From the NCBI GenBank assembly GCA_019359595.1, contig JAHHGZ010000059.1, positions 1 to 36,816 on the forward strand: a stretch of DNA of 36,816 bases. The letters are read 5' to 3'. The DNA comes from Cyanomargarita calcarea GSE-NOS-MK-12-04C. Lineage in GTDB: Bacteria; Cyanobacteriota; Cyanobacteriia; Cyanobacteriales; Nostocaceae. The notes beneath the pieces were generated by a model that was not told the DNA's origin, searched no databases, and was given only the letters and a program-made list of their open reading frames with translations. The position numbers and the translations under genes were made by a program. This document shows, piece after piece, positions 6,811-14,953 of the stretch (position 1 is the stretch's first letter; each line of letters starts with the position of its first letter).

Positions 6811-8938
6811 TTTGCCCAGCGATTTTGGGAATTATTGCGGTAATAGATTGGATTTGCCCATTTTGGGTATCTGTAATATTGGAACTAGGAAAATATCCTG
6901 CGGGATTGAAATTATCTAACCCCGCATCAGCGAGGAGGGAAAATTTGAAGGGTTCTAACAATTTGCGACGGAAAAACGGAACCCAGGTGAGGAGAAAGCC
7001 GACGTAACCCATACCCAGGATGCGACGTACCCAAGGATTCCAAAAGAAGATAGCTTGAATTTCGGGGGATTTCGGATAGAGGAAGATGAGGGCAAGCCAG
7101 AACGTAAGGTGGATAAGGATAATATTTCTAGCTTGAAAAATCCATTTCCAATATTCCAAGTTTTGGATGATGCGTCCAACCGTATCATATTGTTTATAAC
7201 CGCTTTGTTTGAGGTTGTTGTAATGACCTTGGAGTAAAGCAATATCCCCTGCTTTCCATGTCACCTTGTCTGCAACCTCAGCAATTTGCTTGGCTAAATC
7301 GTCGCGTAATCTCAGTCCTTGACTGGGTTTCCAGATTTTAGCGAACAATTGTAAAGTTTTTCTAGCTTCGGCGTAGTCTACTTGTTGTAATTGCGCTTCC
7401 GCTTTTTTATGGTCGTAATGAGCGAGATATTTTAACAGCGTTTTTACTTCGTCAGTACCACCACTAGTTAGATAAGTCAGGAAACGCCATTCGTTCCATT
7501 CTGACTCGCCAGAGCGATAAAATAAATCAAGAACATCAAGAACTTGTTCCAAAATTAGTTGTTTGATTTTAAATAATTCTTTTGCAGCATTAGAGCGAAG
7601 ATTGATATCAACCTTTTCATCTTTGATAATAGCGAGAATGTCTGAGATGTAGGATTTCGACCCGGAATTTCCCAATGCCGATGCAGCATTAGAGCGAAGA
7701 TTGATATCAACCTTGTTATCCTTAAGAATAGCGAGTATATCTGGAATATAGGATTTTGCAGCTTCGCCAAAATTTCTCAACCCATATGCAGCATTAGAGC
7801 GAAGATTGATATCAACCTTGTTATCCTTAATAATAGCGAGTATATCTGGAATGTAGGATTTCGCAGCTTCGCCAAAATTCCCCAATCCCGATGCTGCGCC
7901 AGCGCGAACACTGGTATCAACCTTTTCATCCTTGAGGATAGCGAGAATATCTGGGATGTAGGATTTCGCAGCTTCACCAAAATTACCCAACGCCGATACT
8001 GCGCCATCGCGAACATTGGCATTAACCTTTTCATCCTTGAGGATAGCGAAGATATCTGGGATGTAGGATTTCGCAGCTTCGCCAAAATTCCCCAATCCCG
8101 ATGCTGCGAAATAGCGAACACTGGTATTAACCTTTTCATCCTTGAGGATAGCGAGAATATCTGGGATGTAGGATTTCGCAGCTTCGCCAAAATTTTCCAA
8201 CGCCGATGCTGCACCAGCGCGAACATCGGCATTAACCTTTTCATCCTTGAGGATAGCGAGAATATCTGGGATGTAGGATTTCGCAGCTTCGCCAAAATTT
8301 TCCAAAGCCGATGCTGCATTGCCACGAACATTAGCATCAACTTTTTCATTTTTGAGGAAAGCGAGGATATCTGGGATGTAGGATTTTGCAGCTTCGCCAA
8401 AATTCCCCAACGCCGATGCTGCACCAGCGCGAACATTGGCATCAGCTTTTTCATCTTTGAGGATAGCGAGGATATCTGGAATGTAGGATTTCGCAGCTTC
8501 GCCAAAATTCCCCAACGCCAATGCTGCGCCATTGCGAACATTGGCATCAGCTTTTTCATCTTTGAGGATAGCAAGGATATCTGGAATGTAGGATTTCGCA
8601 GCTTCGCCAAAATTACCCAGCGCCGATATTGCACTAGTGCGAAGATTGGCATCAACCTTTTCATCCTTGAGAACAGAAGCGGCTTTTTTCGCTATATTCT
8701 CTAGTTTCTGTTTATCTAAATCTTTTAATTGATATTCAACTAACTTATTAAAAGCCAGTCCCTGCACACCAGGATAAATGTCATCAATTGCAGCGATAAT
8801 ACCGTTAAGTTGCCAGTCTTGCGGTTTTGGCTTGGGTGCTTCCTTCGCATTTACCCAGGGTAGCCACAGAAAGAAAATCAGCAAGAAGGTAAACGGGAAA
8901 AGGAAGATAGGGGAAGGTTTGCGGCGAGTTTTGAGCAT
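6707..8938 (-). CDS. N-terminal part of secreted/membrane HEAT-repeat NACHT NTPase
   Basis: Residues 1-34 form a signal peptide or signal anchor (RRK, hydrophobic core, VNAKEA). Residues about 84-460 are HEAT-like repeats with a 35-aa unit (AAKSYIPDILAILKDEK...). There are nine near-identical units plus degenerate ends. A helical linker follows. A hydrophobic span lies at about 605-622, a weaker one at 639-654, then the P-loop GDSGLGKS at 714-721. The frame then goes off course: after R725-H726 the reading PQKLEAHRR is out of register with the NACHT domain, which continues in the 5746-6810 frame. One extra C at 6759-6761 accounts for this. The layout suggests a membrane sensor with a HEAT array outside and an ATPase inside, but the number of membrane crossings is uncertain. 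It belongs to the broad STAND group; its ligand is unknown. Confidence 0.8.
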   Translation of the reverse strand: MLKTRRKPSPIFLFPFTFLLIFFLWLPWVNAKEAPKPKPQDWQLNGIIAAIDDIYPGVQGLAFNKLVEYQLKDLDKQKLENIAKKAASVLKDEKVDANLRTSAISALGNFGEAAKSYIPDILAILKDEKADANVRNGAALALGNFGEAAKSYIPDILAILKDEKADANVRAGAASALGNFGEAAKSYIPDILAFLKNEKVDANVRGNAASALENFGEAAKSYIPDILAILKDEKVNADVRAGAASALENFGEAAKSYIPDILAILKDEKVNTSVRYFAASGLGNFGEAAKSYIPDIFAILKDEKVNANVRDGAVSALGNFGEAAKSYIPDILAILKDEKVDTSVRAGAASGLGNFGEAAKSYIPDILAIIKDNKVDINLRSNAAYGLRNFGEAAKSYIPDILAILKDNKVDINLRSNAASALGNSGSKSYISDILAIIKDEKVDINLRSNAAKELFKIKQLILEQVLDVLDLFYRSGESEWNEWRFLTYLTSGGTDEVKTLLKYLAHYDHKKAEAQLQQVDYAEARKTLQLFAKIWKPSQGLRLRDDLAKQIAEVADKVTWKAGDIALLQGHYNNLKQSGYKQYDTVGRIIQNLEYWKWIFQARNIILIHLTFWLALIFLYPKSPEIQAIFFWNPWVRRILGMGYVGFLLTWVPFFRRKLLEPFKFSLLADAGLDNFNPAGYFPSSNITDTQNGQIQSITAIIPKIAGQIVLEGDSGLGKSMFLRHPQKLEAHRRLPPSTKVR
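7560..8602 (-). repeat. Tandem 105-bp repeats encoding HEAT units
   Basis: About ten 105-bp units in tandem, each encoding one 35-aa HEAT repeat. Blocks such as GATATCTGGGATGTAGGATT on the plus strand recur almost unchanged from unit to unit. Variation concentrates in two short windows per unit (codons about 17-27). Conservation at the DNA level implies recent duplication or gene conversion. Confidence 0.85.
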
Positions 8939-9615
8939 GGTTGAGGGCGGAACGCAGCAAGGGGTGTACTACGGTAATTTCTGTAGATAACGTGAAAAGC
9001 TACATTCGGTTTAAGAGTTTTTCCGGAATACTTGGAGATGTTCGATATATAGCCGATACATCGAAGCTCTCGTGTGCTTAAAATATCTGGTCTGTCTCAT
9101 TAGTTCTGGGGGGTTAGATAGATCCCCAACTTCACGACTGGGCAAAATTAATACCACAGAATCAGATCCCCGACTTCTCAAAGGATACCGTTGGCGAATG
9201 GTAGGTCTAACCCCTCAATATTGATTCAAGCAGTTCTTTCGTATACCCAACAACCGCCCGCAGGCTAGAAGTCTGGGGCTATTGATACAAAGCCCACCTG
9301 CATGGGCTAAATTTCTTTAGCCCATGCAGGTGGGCTACCTGCGGAAGGCGAAGGAAGCGCCTATGTTCAATTAGCCGCACCATTATATGGTGACGGTGGG
9401 ATTACGGGTTTCGGAGGGGTCTTACCCCTGATTCGCCAGCAGTATCCTCAAAGAAGTCGGGGTTCTAAACCTCACGACTGGGCAAAATTTTGATCTGACG
9501 CAGTGACAGACCGAGTTAATCAAAACAAACTCTTTCCGTCAACCTCCAAGAGCGTAATTTTCAGTTGGTCGAGTCGTAGGTAATATAAAGGTAAGAAGTA
9601 CTCACCGCAAACACA
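8939..9615. mobile_element. Intergenic nest of hairpin repeats
   Basis: No supported gene. The segment CACGACTGGGCAAAATT occurs as a direct repeat near 9135 and 9472. A CCCCGACTTCT...GGATAC...GGCGAAT segment near 9172-9205 recurs inverted near 9430-9470, giving long imperfect inverted repeats around the middle. The centre holds a perfect 21-bp stem (9291-9311 with 9316-9336) with a 4-base loop. The segment 9256-9308 is homologous, in inverse orientation, to the element at 22023-22141. The overall look is that of nested non-coding MITE-like elements between two divergent genes. Confidence 0.5.
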
Positions 9616-10905
9616 ATGACCTCAACCCTGCTGAAATTTCCTCGGCTCAACGCTCCAAAGTTACATAGGTTGGCGAATGGTTTGACAATAGTCGTAGAGC
9701 AGATGCCTGTTGAAGCGGTTAATCTGAGCTTGTGGGTTAAGGTTGGTTCTGCTGTTGAATCGGATGCGATTAACGGCATGGCTCACTTTCTAGAGCATAT
9801 GATTTTTAAGGGAACCCAGAGACTGGCAAGCGGTGAATTTGAACGTAGAATTGAAGAGCGGGGTGCTATTACTAATGCCGCTACCAGTCAGGATTATACT
9901 AATTATTATATTACTGCTGCTCCTAAAGATTTTGCGGAATTGGCACCATTACAGATTGATGTGCTAGTTAATGCCAGTATTGCAGACGATGCTTTTGAGC
10001 GGGAGAGGTTTGTAGTATTAGAAGAAATTAGGCGTTCTGAAGATAGTCCCCAGCGTCGTAATTTTGCAAGAACAATGGAAATGGCGTTTGCAAAACTACC
10101 TTATCGTCGTCCGGTATTGGGGCCAGAAGCTGTAATTTCTCAACTGCAACCCCAGCAAATGCGCGATTTTCATCAAACTTGGTATCAACCGCAGTCAATT
10201 ACAGCTGTTGCTGTAGGTAATTTACCAGAAGAAGAATTAGTAGAAATTATTGCCGAAAGTTTTATACAAGCTAATAAGAACCAACAACCAGCAATTAACA
10301 ATCAACAATCTACAATTAATCCAGAATTACCATTTACAGAAATTATCCGCCAAGAATTTATTGACGACAGCCTGCAGCAAACAAGACTGGTGATGGTTTG
10401 GCGGGTTCCGGGGTTAAAGGATTTAGAAGAAACTTATGCTCTTGATGTTTTGACGAGTATTTTAGGACACGGACGGACATCAAGATTAGTGTGGGATTTA
10501 CGTGAAGAACAAAGGTTAGTTACCAGTATTTCTGCGAGCAATATTACCCAGGAATTGCAAGGAATCTTTTATATTTCCGCCCAATGCACGGAAGAGAATG
10601 TGCCTATTGTCGAAAAAGCGATCGCCCAACATATCCGCGAACTACAGACAGAATTAGTCAAAGAGTCAGAAATTGAGCGGATTCGCAAACGTGTGGCAAA
10701 TAGATATATCTTTGGTAACGAAACACCAAGCGAGCGGGCTGGGTTGTATGGTTACTATCAATCGTTGGTGGGTGACTTGGAACCAGCTTTTAACTACCCA
10801 AGAGAAATTCAATCTCTAGAAGCTGTGGATTTAATGCGAGCAGCGAAAAAATATCTTTCTCCAGATGCTTATGGTGTTGTTGTCATGAAACCCGCCGTTA
10901 TATAG
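9616..10905 (+). CDS. M16 family (insulinase/processing-peptidase type) zinc metalloprotease
   Basis: Zinc-dependent peptidase of the M16B type. The 429-aa protein has the inverted zinc motif HFLEH (H57, E60, H61) and the third ligand 76 residues on, at E137 in VLEEIRRSED, so the active site is complete. The distal half shows the usual inactive-like second M16 lobe (GRTSRLVWDLREEQRLV). Bacterial relatives degrade or process peptides; the substrate here is unknown. An Asn/Gln-rich loop near residues 222-236 is encoded by a 42-bp heptamer repeat and is probably an insertion. The stop codon is followed directly by another repeat array. No partner M16 gene is adjacent, although many cyanobacteria carry pairs. 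Confidence 0.9.
   Translation: MTSTLLKFPRLNAPKLHRLANGLTIVVEQMPVEAVNLSLWVKVGSAVESDAINGMAHFLEHMIFKGTQRLASGEFERRIEERGAITNAATSQDYTNYYITAAPKDFAELAPLQIDVLVNASIADDAFERERFVVLEEIRRSEDSPQRRNFARTMEMAFAKLPYRRPVLGPEAVISQLQPQQMRDFHQTWYQPQSITAVAVGNLPEEELVEIIAESFIQANKNQQPAINNQQSTINPELPFTEIIRQEFIDDSLQQTRLVMVWRVPGLKDLEETYALDVLTSILGHGRTSRLVWDLREEQRLVTSISASNITQELQGIFYISAQCTEENVPIVEKAIAQHIRELQTELVKESEIERIRKRVANRYIFGNETPSERAGLYGYYQSLVGDLEPAFNYPREIQSLEAVDLMRAAKKYLSPDAYGVVVMKPAVI
10280..10321 (+). repeat. In-frame STRR heptamer block inside the M16 peptidase gene
   Basis: Six consecutive heptamers (ACCAACA, ACCAGCA, ATTAACA, ATCAACA, ATCTACA, ATTAATC) occupy 42 bases, exactly 14 codons. They follow the same AYCAACA theme as the intergenic arrays near 355-382 and 22170-22235. 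The encoded stretch NQQPAINNQQSTIN is unlike the surrounding protein. Confidence 0.65.
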
Positions 10906-10911
10906 TTAAGG

Positions 10912-11304
10912 GTTGGGAGTTAGGTGTTAGGAGTTAGAAGTTAGGAGTTAGGAGTTAGGAGTTAGGAGTTAGGAGTTAAAAAGAAAGTTAAGAGTTAGGA
11001 GTTAAGCTGTTCCAGATTTTAATTGCATAATTTTGAAGTGCAAGAAGCCCAACGCCAGGTGCTACAACGGGGGGAACCCCAACGCCAGATTGCTCAACGG
11101 AGGGAACCTCCGCACGCAACTGGCTCCGCAACGCACTGGCTCCCCCACAAGAGTTACATGAATGTTTCAACCCATTTTAAGCTTCTCGCTGTGAAATTTA
11201 TTTCAGGGCTAAAAATTTCTTAACTTAATGTCATTCACTCATGACTTTATTTTTAACTCCTAACTCCTAACTCTTAACTCCTAACTTTATTCCTAACTCC
11301 TAAC
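10912..11304. repeat. Inverted STRR arrays enclosing a 30-bp tandem repeat
   Basis: From 10912 to about 11004 the plus strand carries GAGTTAG heptamers in tandem. From 11253 to 11304 the same heptamers appear in reverse complement (TAACTCC). Between them, two units of about 30 bp (11050-11079 and 11080-11112) share CAACGCCAG and end in small hairpins of the GGGGAACCCC type. A third degenerate copy follows to about 11144. The two arrays could pair as a long imperfect hairpin in RNA or single-stranded DNA. No gene is supported here; the short open frames are products of the repeats. Confidence 0.75.
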
Positions 11305-11314
11305 CTTATTAAAG

Positions 11315-12187
11315 ATGTGGACTGAAATTGATACCCGTATTAGTGAAGTGATTGGCGAAAAATTTCACACCTCTAAGCGCACTTCTGTTAGCGGTGGGTG
11401 CATCAACCAAGGTTATGCTGTTTCTAGTGACAAGCTGACTTACTTCGTCAAGCTTAACCAAGCTGAGCAAGTGGGGATGTTTGAGGCAGAGGCTCTTGGT
11501 TTAGAGGAAATGTTGCGATCGCATAGCATTCGTGTCCCTAAACCAATTTGCTGGGGTACTGCTGGTAATTCTAGTTACATTGTCTTGGAATGGTTGGAAA
11601 TGGGTGGTGGTAATCCGAAATCTTGGTTCGAGATGGGAGGAAAATTGGCGGGGATGCATCGCTACCTGTCCCCTGATTCCGGAGGTTTTGGTTGGCAGAT
11701 TAACAATACTATCGGCTCTACACTACAGATAAATACTTGGACTGGAGACTGGGTAGAGTTTTATACCAAACATCGCTTGGGTTATCAATTTCAGTTAGCA
11801 AGGCAACGAGGTGGCAGTTTTCCTTTATTTAATGAATTATTAGCCGCTGTACCAAAGTTGCTGGCAGACCATGAAGTACAACCATCCTTAGTGCATGGAG
11901 ATTTGTGGGGGGGGAATGCAGGGTGTACAGTGTCAGGAGAACCAGTGATTTTCGATCCAGCGACTTATTTTGGCGATCGCGAAGTTGATATTGCTATGAC
12001 TGAACTTTTTGGTGGGTTTCCGACGACGTTTTATCAGGGTTATCAGGAAGCTTGGACTTTAGATGCAGGTTATGAAGGAAGAAAAACGCTTTACAATCTT
12101 TACCACATTATCAATCATTTCAACTTATTCGGTGGTAACTACGAGTCGCAAGCTAACCGGATGATTGCCCAGATTTTACAGCGCTGA
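11315..12187 (+). CDS. Fructosamine kinase family protein (FN3K-related)
   Basis: Cytoplasmic kinase that phosphorylates ketosamines on glycated proteins or amino acids, so that the sugar adduct can be released. The 290-aa protein matches the family in length. It shows the protein-kinase-like ATP lysine (K46 in YFVKLN), the catalytic loop LVHGDLWGGN (192-201, with D196) and the metal-binding DPATYFGDREVD (D214 onward). The STIGSTLQIN-like stretch near 131-140 is also typical of FN3K proteins. The start ATG lies only about 10 bases from an STRR array, with no obvious Shine-Dalgarno. The gene converges on the next one with only two bases between stop codons. Confidence 0.9.
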   Translation: MWTEIDTRISEVIGEKFHTSKRTSVSGGCINQGYAVSSDKLTYFVKLNQAEQVGMFEAEALGLEEMLRSHSIRVPKPICWGTAGNSSYIVLEWLEMGGGNPKSWFEMGGKLAGMHRYLSPDSGGFGWQINNTIGSTLQINTWTGDWVEFYTKHRLGYQFQLARQRGGSFPLFNELLAAVPKLLADHEVQPSLVHGDLWGGNAGCTVSGEPVIFDPATYFGDREVDIAMTELFGGFPTTFYQGYQEAWTLDAGYEGRKTLYNLYHIINHFNLFGGNYESQANRMIAQILQR

Positions 12188-12189
12188 AA

Positions 12190-12675
12190 CTAACTGCTAA
12201 CGCTACCATTACTATTTTGCTGTATTTTTGGCTTATTTAATTCCAAACATTTAGCTTGTGCTTGTTGATGAGCCTCTAAATATTCGCGATCGCCTAACAT
12301 GACATCACCATAATATTCATAAGGGGCGTTACCATAAATTGGTAGAGGGTCATCTTCTGGATAGTCTTCTTTCGATTCATCTACGATCGCTTTTAATTTT
12401 TTCACATTCAAACGTTGTGCCGCAAAATACCATAATTCCTGCGGATTTGTCTTGATGTATGGCAGTGTGGGGTCAATAATGCTATCCCCAACCTCAATCC
12501 AAGCATACTCAACTGGTGCATATGGCTCTCCAGGAAAGGTTAAAAAGCCTTGTACATAAACCGCTCCTTTAGTCAACAAGGCTGCTTGATAAGCATTTTC
12601 AAAGCAGTTGCTAGGCTTGCTATTGATAAGTTTAGCAACTTCTCTTGAGAGAGTTTCATCTAATGAATTGCTCAT
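12190..12675 (-). CDS. Conserved hypothetical protein, papain-like/transglutaminase-like pattern
   Basis: I do not recognise the family with certainty. The 161-aa protein has an order of residues reminiscent of small cysteine-peptidase or transglutaminase-like folds: C24 in SNCFENAYQ, then VEYAWIEVGDSIIDPT (Y57-A58-W59 and D68-P69). In such folds a His normally precedes Ala-Trp; here the position is Tyr, so the protein may be catalytically dead or a binding protein. The C-terminal half is acidic with a Glu/Gln-rich tail. It is convergent with the fructosamine kinase, two bases apart, and has no operon partner. Confidence 0.7.
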   Translation of the reverse strand: MSNSLDETLSREVAKLINSKPSNCFENAYQAALLTKGAVYVQGFLTFPGEPYAPVEYAWIEVGDSIIDPTLPYIKTNPQELWYFAAQRLNVKKLKAIVDESKEDYPEDDPLPIYGNAPYEYYGDVMLGDREYLEAHQQAQAKCLELNKPKIQQNSNGSVSS

Positions 12676-12816
12676 AGAAAAAATATTAATTTCAGTTAAG
12701 ATTTTAGCCTAATTTGGATCTTAATCATTTCTTGATTCGCAGTAGAGGCGATGCTGTGTATGTCTACTACTTCGTGGTATTGCCACTCCCGATAATGGAT
12801 ATTCAGATTATTTCTT

Positions 12817-12850
12817 TCCCCCTTCCCCCTTCCCCTACTCCCCACTCCCC
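12817..12850. repeat. C-rich short tandem repeat at the 3' end of a pentapeptide gene
   Basis: CCCCCTT/CCCCACT-type heptamers run through the stop region of the minus-strand gene ending at 12835. The last five codons (MGSGE) and the stop TAG of that gene are read from the repeat, which continues unbroken past the stop. Confidence 0.6.
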
Positions 12851-13488
12851 ATATTGTTGATGAGCGCTCCATACAAATCAGCCCCTCTCAAGTCTGTCTG
12901 GTCTAGATTTGCCCCTCTTAAGTCGGCTTCGCTCAAATTAGCACCAGATAAGCAAGCGTGCCTCAAATCTGCGCCTTTTAAATCTGCCCGTGATAAATTG
13001 GAAGCAGACAAGTTGGCTCTAAACAACCGCGCTTGACTCAAGTTGCTGTCGCTCAAATTAGCATTTTGAATATCTGCCCTTGTTAAATCAGCCTTACTGA
13101 GATTAGTTTCGCTGAGGTTAGCAAAATTTAATTTAGCATGACTTAAATTTACTTCACTCAAGGAAAGAGAGCAGGCATTTGCACACCTTAAATTAGCATT
13201 GATAAAAAACCTTTCTCCCATTGCATAACGAGAGACAAGTTCATGAGTTGCTAATCTATTTAAAACGGCAGTAGAAGCACCTTGATAGCACCATGTTGCT
13301 TCAATTAAATTAGCGGCAGTATTAATCGCAATCTCGTCACATTTGGGCATTATCACAGCATTACACTCATCCCACTTTCCGTTGAGCATAAATGCTATTT
13401 CTTGAGCCGCAGAACTTGAGTCAAACAGTAAAGTATATTTTTGCTTTCCTTGCAACCAGCTATTCAAATTAGTTAAGATGTTGTTCAT
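12835..13488 (-). CDS. Pentapeptide-repeat protein
   Basis: The 217-aa protein has an N-terminal part of about 85 residues without repeats. A segment RYAMGERFFINANLR follows, then more than 20 tandem A(D/N)LXX pentapeptides from about residue 98 to 210. Such repeats fold as a right-handed quadrilateral beta-helix; in cyanobacteria most have no assigned function. The motif (R)YA(A/M)GER before the repeats also occurs in the gene at 14099-14512, so the two are paralogues or share an exchanged module. There is no signal peptide, so it is likely cytoplasmic. The C-terminal residues are encoded by a short tandem repeat, so the natural end may have been altered. Confidence 0.9.
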   Translation of the reverse strand: MNNILTNLNSWLQGKQKYTLLFDSSSAAQEIAFMLNGKWDECNAVIMPKCDEIAINTAANLIEATWCYQGASTAVLNRLATHELVSRYAMGERFFINANLRCANACSLSLSEVNLSHAKLNFANLSETNLSKADLTRADIQNANLSDSNLSQARLFRANLSASNLSRADLKGADLRHACLSGANLSEADLRGANLDQTDLRGADLYGALINNMGSGE

Positions 13489-13594
13489 TTTTTAAATTTT
13501 GCTGTCGTTACAAAATAAGCCAAAGTAAAGAATAAATAAAAAGGTTTAGATCGAGTAAATTTATTTATGAGATTTACTTTTTACTTTTATCTTT

Positions 13595-14077
13595 TTACTT
13601 TTTAAGTCTCATTTCTTCCTGACGCATAGGCATAGCGTCAATTTCATTAAAAATAGCTTTAGCTTTTACAGGAACTGTATCCTGACGCTTTGCACCACCA
13701 TCTTTACCCACCAAAATTACGCGAAAATTGTTTTTGCTAACATCAAAGCGATCTCGCAACTCAACAGCAGAATTTTCATCTATTTTCTGTCCGTTGGCAT
13801 AGCTCTCACCTGTTGCCAAAACCTGGACGAGAACTAAGTCTCTATCTAAAAAAGCTGCTTTTTCCTCAGAAAAAATCTGCATTTGCTCTTGGTAAGCACT
13901 GTTATCAGAAGACGGTGCAAAAACTAACAACACGCGGTTTTTCCATTTTTGGGAACTCAGATTAAATGAAGACATTTTAACAGTCCGATTGGTTGTGGCT
14001 TGAGGAGTCGCAGCTTGACTAACTGGCAAGAAAACGAGAGAAGTTAGTAAGGGTATGATGAATAAAAACTTGCTCAT
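13595..14077 (-). CDS. Exported DUF4174-type protein
   Basis: The 160-aa protein has a clear signal peptide (MSKFLFIIPLLTSLVFLPVSQA, cleavage about 22-23) and is predicted to be periplasmic or lumenal. The mature part, with WKNRVLLVFAPSSDNSAYQEQ, DRDLVLVQVL, LRDRFDV and FRVILVGKDGGAKRQ, matches my memory of DUF4174, a thioredoxin-like fold without the CXXC pair. The function is unknown. It lies between two pentapeptide-repeat genes on the same strand. The gap to the upstream gene (14099) is only 21 bases, so those two probably form an operon; the gap to the downstream one is about 106 bases. Confidence 0.8.
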   Translation of the reverse strand: MSKFLFIIPLLTSLVFLPVSQAATPQATTNRTVKMSSFNLSSQKWKNRVLLVFAPSSDNSAYQEQMQIFSEEKAAFLDRDLVLVQVLATGESYANGQKIDENSAVELRDRFDVSKNNFRVILVGKDGGAKRQDTVPVKAKAIFNEIDAMPMRQEEMRLKK

Positions 14078-14098
14078 AGTTGATAAAAATCAGCGTTT

Positions 14099-14512
14099 TT
14101 AAAATAAGCGCATATTCATACTAACCGGGTCAAAAGTTCTAGAAAACCGAGTACTCTCATCGTAGGAAGCTCCACTCAAATTTGCTCCGAAAAGTTTTGC
14201 ATAATTTAGTTTTGCCCCTCGTAAATTAGCCCCATTGAGTTTCGCACAGCTGAGGTTCGCTCGGGTTAGGTTTGCTTTAGCTAAGTTGGCTTCACTCAAA
14301 TTGGCTCCCCACAGTTTAGCTTTAGCTAGATTAGCTCCTGTCAAATCCGCTCCCCAAAGAATTATTCCAGGTAAGTTGGCTCCAATCAGCTTGGCTCTGG
14401 ATAAGTTGACAGATGTAAAATCTCTTTCTCCTGCGGCATAACGGCGCTTTAGCTCTTCAGCATCCATGCTTTGTTCACTAAGTTTATGGCAGTGACGATT
14501 TTTTTCCATCAA
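14099..14512 (-). CDS. Small pentapeptide-repeat protein
   Basis: The 137-aa protein starts with a short leader, then the cyanobacterial motif LKRRYAAGERDFTSVNLSRA. About 15 A(N/D)LXX pentapeptides follow from residue 35 to about 115, and a short non-repeat tail ends it. It is expected to form a small beta-helix in the cytoplasm. It is probably first in an operon with the exported DUF4174 gene, which begins 21 bases downstream. Two consecutive ATG codons are present; either may start the protein. Confidence 0.9.
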   Translation of the reverse strand: MMEKNRHCHKLSEQSMDAEELKRRYAAGERDFTSVNLSRAKLIGANLPGIILWGADLTGANLAKAKLWGANLSEANLAKANLTRANLSCAKLNGANLRGAKLNYAKLFGANLSGASYDESTRFSRTFDPVSMNMRLF

Positions 14513-14953
14513 TTGCTTGATTTTTTTAGCAAAATTGATTAAGTCACTAGTATTAAGATAATAAATTTTTCTGGATATTTCTTCTATCTACTGGTTTGTT
14601 TTCAAATCGTATTTTGCACTTCTAAGCGAGCAGGTGCTTAAGGTGATATCTTCCATCCGCTAGAACCTAAAATACAAAAAAACTAAGTGTTCACAGATTT
14701 CTCTACTGCGCTCCCATCCGCCATTCTCCTCAAAGTCCCTGTCTCATAGCCAAAGTCTTCTATTCGCCCTTGGCGTTCCCGTAGGGTAGAAGACTATTGA
14801 AATCTTTTTATTTTAATGTTAAATAAGTTACTAAGTAATATGCGATTAGTGATTTATACGTATAGGTGTAAGATTATGAATAAACCCACTTCCCAAAGAA
14901 GAAGTCAGGGTTCTAACCACTCGTAACGTAGAAAATTTGATTTTGTTGCCAAG
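14513..14953. other. Intergenic region with repeat fragments
   Basis: Divergent spacer between the pentapeptide operon and the histidine phosphatase gene. A 9-bp inverted repeat (AGTCTTCTA at 14754-14762, TAGAAGACT at 14787-14795) brackets a GC-rich loop and looks like a small cyanobacterial hairpin repeat. AAGAAGTCAGGGTTCTAA near 14897 resembles a piece of the element at 9445-9465. No gene is supported. Confidence 0.5.

Noticed and set aside
7777-8664. A 295-aa open frame on the minus strand, offset from the HEAT protein
   Set aside because: It is the same 105-bp repeat read in another frame. A 105-bp unit is a multiple of three, so every frame stays open. The product is a repetitive Met/Arg/Lys-rich sequence without family features.
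10280-10321. CRISPR-like short repeats (here and in other STRR arrays)
   Set aside because: The units are 7 bp and contiguous, with no spacers. They are STRR microsatellite-like arrays, not CRISPR.
12854-13036. Plus-strand frames opposite the pentapeptide repeats (also 14235-14441)
   Set aside because: The five-codon periodicity of the pentapeptide genes gives open antisense frames with a matching periodic pattern; these are artefacts.
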